The notes beneath the pieces are model-generated. The model was given only the letters and a program-made list of their open reading frames with translations, searched no databases and was not told where the DNA came from. The translations under genes were made by a program, and so were the position numbers. 22,584 nucleotides of DNA from an uncultured Candidatus Melainabacteria bacterium (lineage in GTDB: Bacteria > Cyanobacteriota > Vampirovibrionia > Gastranaerophilales > Gastranaerophilaceae), in the NCBI GenBank assembly GCA_937895785.1, contig CALBKW010000141.1, forward strand, positions 1 through 22,584. Direction: 5' to 3'. This document shows positions 21,817-22,584 of the stretch, piece after piece; positions within the stretch are counted from its first letter, which is position 1, and each line of letters opens with the position of its first letter.

Positions 21817-22584
21817 ATGGGTAAATTGTTAAGCTTAATAATGAAAATATTTTTTATTGTTCTTGCAATATTCCTCATTTACTGCGCAACAATCGGCAGA
21901 GAATTTGGCATGAAGCAAGTACACAAAATTATGGGCATGTATTATGTGCATGTCGGTGATGAAGCTTATCAAAACAATAATATGCAAGAAGCTGTTGATG
22001 CATACCAAAATGGCTTGAAATTATTTCCTGAACACTATGAAGCATGGTTAAACTTGGGAAACATTTATGTTGCTTATGAAGACTATTATTCTGCAGCACA
22101 AGCCTATCAAAATGCTATTCTAGCAAAAGAAAACTATACTCTTGCAAGAATGAATTTGGGTATAATTACTGCCGAAAAATTGGGAGATTTTGATTCTGCA
22201 ATTGCTGAATATCAATCGATTATTGATTCAAAGCACTTCTTGCTTTCTATACCTTTTGTTTTTGACAACAAGAAAAGTGAAAAGGATAACAAAGCCATCG
22301 CTTATTACAACATGGGCAGAGCTTATTCACAAAAAGCATTCTATACACCACAAAACAAAAAGAAAGAGAAAAAAGAACTTTTAGGACAAGCCGCGGTTGC
22401 ATACGAAAAGGCTTATGAAATAACTAAAAATGATTATGATATCAACTATAACCTTGCCTTAACATATCACCTATTAGGCGATTACAGAAAGGCTGGACAG
22501 TATTATTGTAGAGCTATAGAAGCATCACCAATGCACTATGAAGCACACTATAACTTAGGTTTAATGTTAAAACACTTGAACCAA
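21817..22584 (+). CDS. Membrane-anchored TPR-repeat protein (3' end beyond the window)
   Basis: The frame from the ATG at 21817 is open for 256 codons to the last base of the window. A single hydrophobic N-terminal helix (about residues 9-25, IMKIFFIVLAIFLIYCATI) acts as an uncleaved anchor or signal. TPR units follow: AYQNNNMQEAVDAYQNGLKL, AWLNLGNIYVAYEDYYSAAQ, a spacer with a Lys-rich loop, then YNLALTYHLLGDYRKAGQYY and the start of another. It is probably a periplasm-facing scaffold. It follows the first TPR gene in tandem. The two are not close copies; TPR spacing is the main likeness. Confidence 0.88.
   Translation, partial: MGKLLSLIMKIFFIVLAIFLIYCATIGREFGMKQVHKIMGMYYVHVGDEAYQNNNMQEAVDAYQNGLKLFPEHYEAWLNLGNIYVAYEDYYSAAQAYQNAILAKENYTLARMNLGIITAEKLGDFDSAIAEYQSIIDSKHFLLSIPFVFDNKKSEKDNKAIAYYNMGRAYSQKAFYTPQNKKKEKKELLGQAAVAYEKAYEITKNDYDINYNLALTYHLLGDYRKAGQYYCRAIEASPMHYEAHYNLGLMLKHLNQ

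Noticed and set aside
1..22584. CRISPR array, tRNA genes, insertion sequences or prophage genes
   Set aside because: No regularly spaced repeats, no tRNA cloverleaf sequences and no transposase, integrase or phage structural genes were seen.

Overview
The window looks like a low-GC, Gram-negative, probably anaerobic bacterial chromosome. An LPS-export ABC pair (LptB plus an LptF/G-type permease) implies an outer membrane. A desulfoferrodoxin/ferritin operon implies an oxygen-avoiding life. The overall style (AT-rich, mostly single-copy housekeeping genes, TPR proteins, odd GntR regulator) suggests a non-photosynthetic cyanobacterial relative such as Gastranaerophilales/Melainabacteria. That placement is inferred from gene content, not demonstrated. 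I see no phage, transposon, CRISPR array, tRNA or rRNA.

Layout. 1-455 (-) is the N-terminal part of glutamine synthetase. 456-721 is intergenic and holds an orphan terminator-like hairpin. 722-4568 (+) carries an HD-GYP-type protein, then lptB, an lptF/G permease and a secreted NAGPA-type glycosidase-domain protein. 4569-4897 has no gene but is rich in hairpins. 4898-9189 (-) carries metK, a terminator, fluoride exporter crcB, a formyltransferase, an endonuclease IV-like TIM barrel and an acyl-ACP thioesterase. 9366-10496 (+) encodes a regulator made of four winged-helix units. 10493-18239 (-) holds two transcription units: ykgJ-like/trpB/rlmN/maf-like/dtd, tightly overlapped, then a zinc-ribbon/RGG low-complexity protein followed by rimM and trmD. 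18329-19211 (+) is superoxide reductase plus ferritin. 19273-20915 (-) is a tandem pair of near-identical unknown proteins. 21174 to the end (+) is two TPR proteins, the last cut by the window edge.

The most interesting items are as follows. (1) The zinc-ribbon/YSAGG/RGG protein occupies the slot upstream of rimM-trmD where rpsP and an RNA-binding KH gene often sit. It carries two copies of an LPLP-containing helical motif that I do not recognise. (2) The GntR-like protein has four tandem winged helices. (3) Five genes lack a Shine-Dalgarno and have a -10 box 6-7 nt before their ATG, which predicts leaderless mRNAs. (4) The metK leader can fold as a pseudoknot or as two mutually exclusive hairpins. 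(5) The tandem paralogues share a 122-bp block with no differences and a conserved upstream element.
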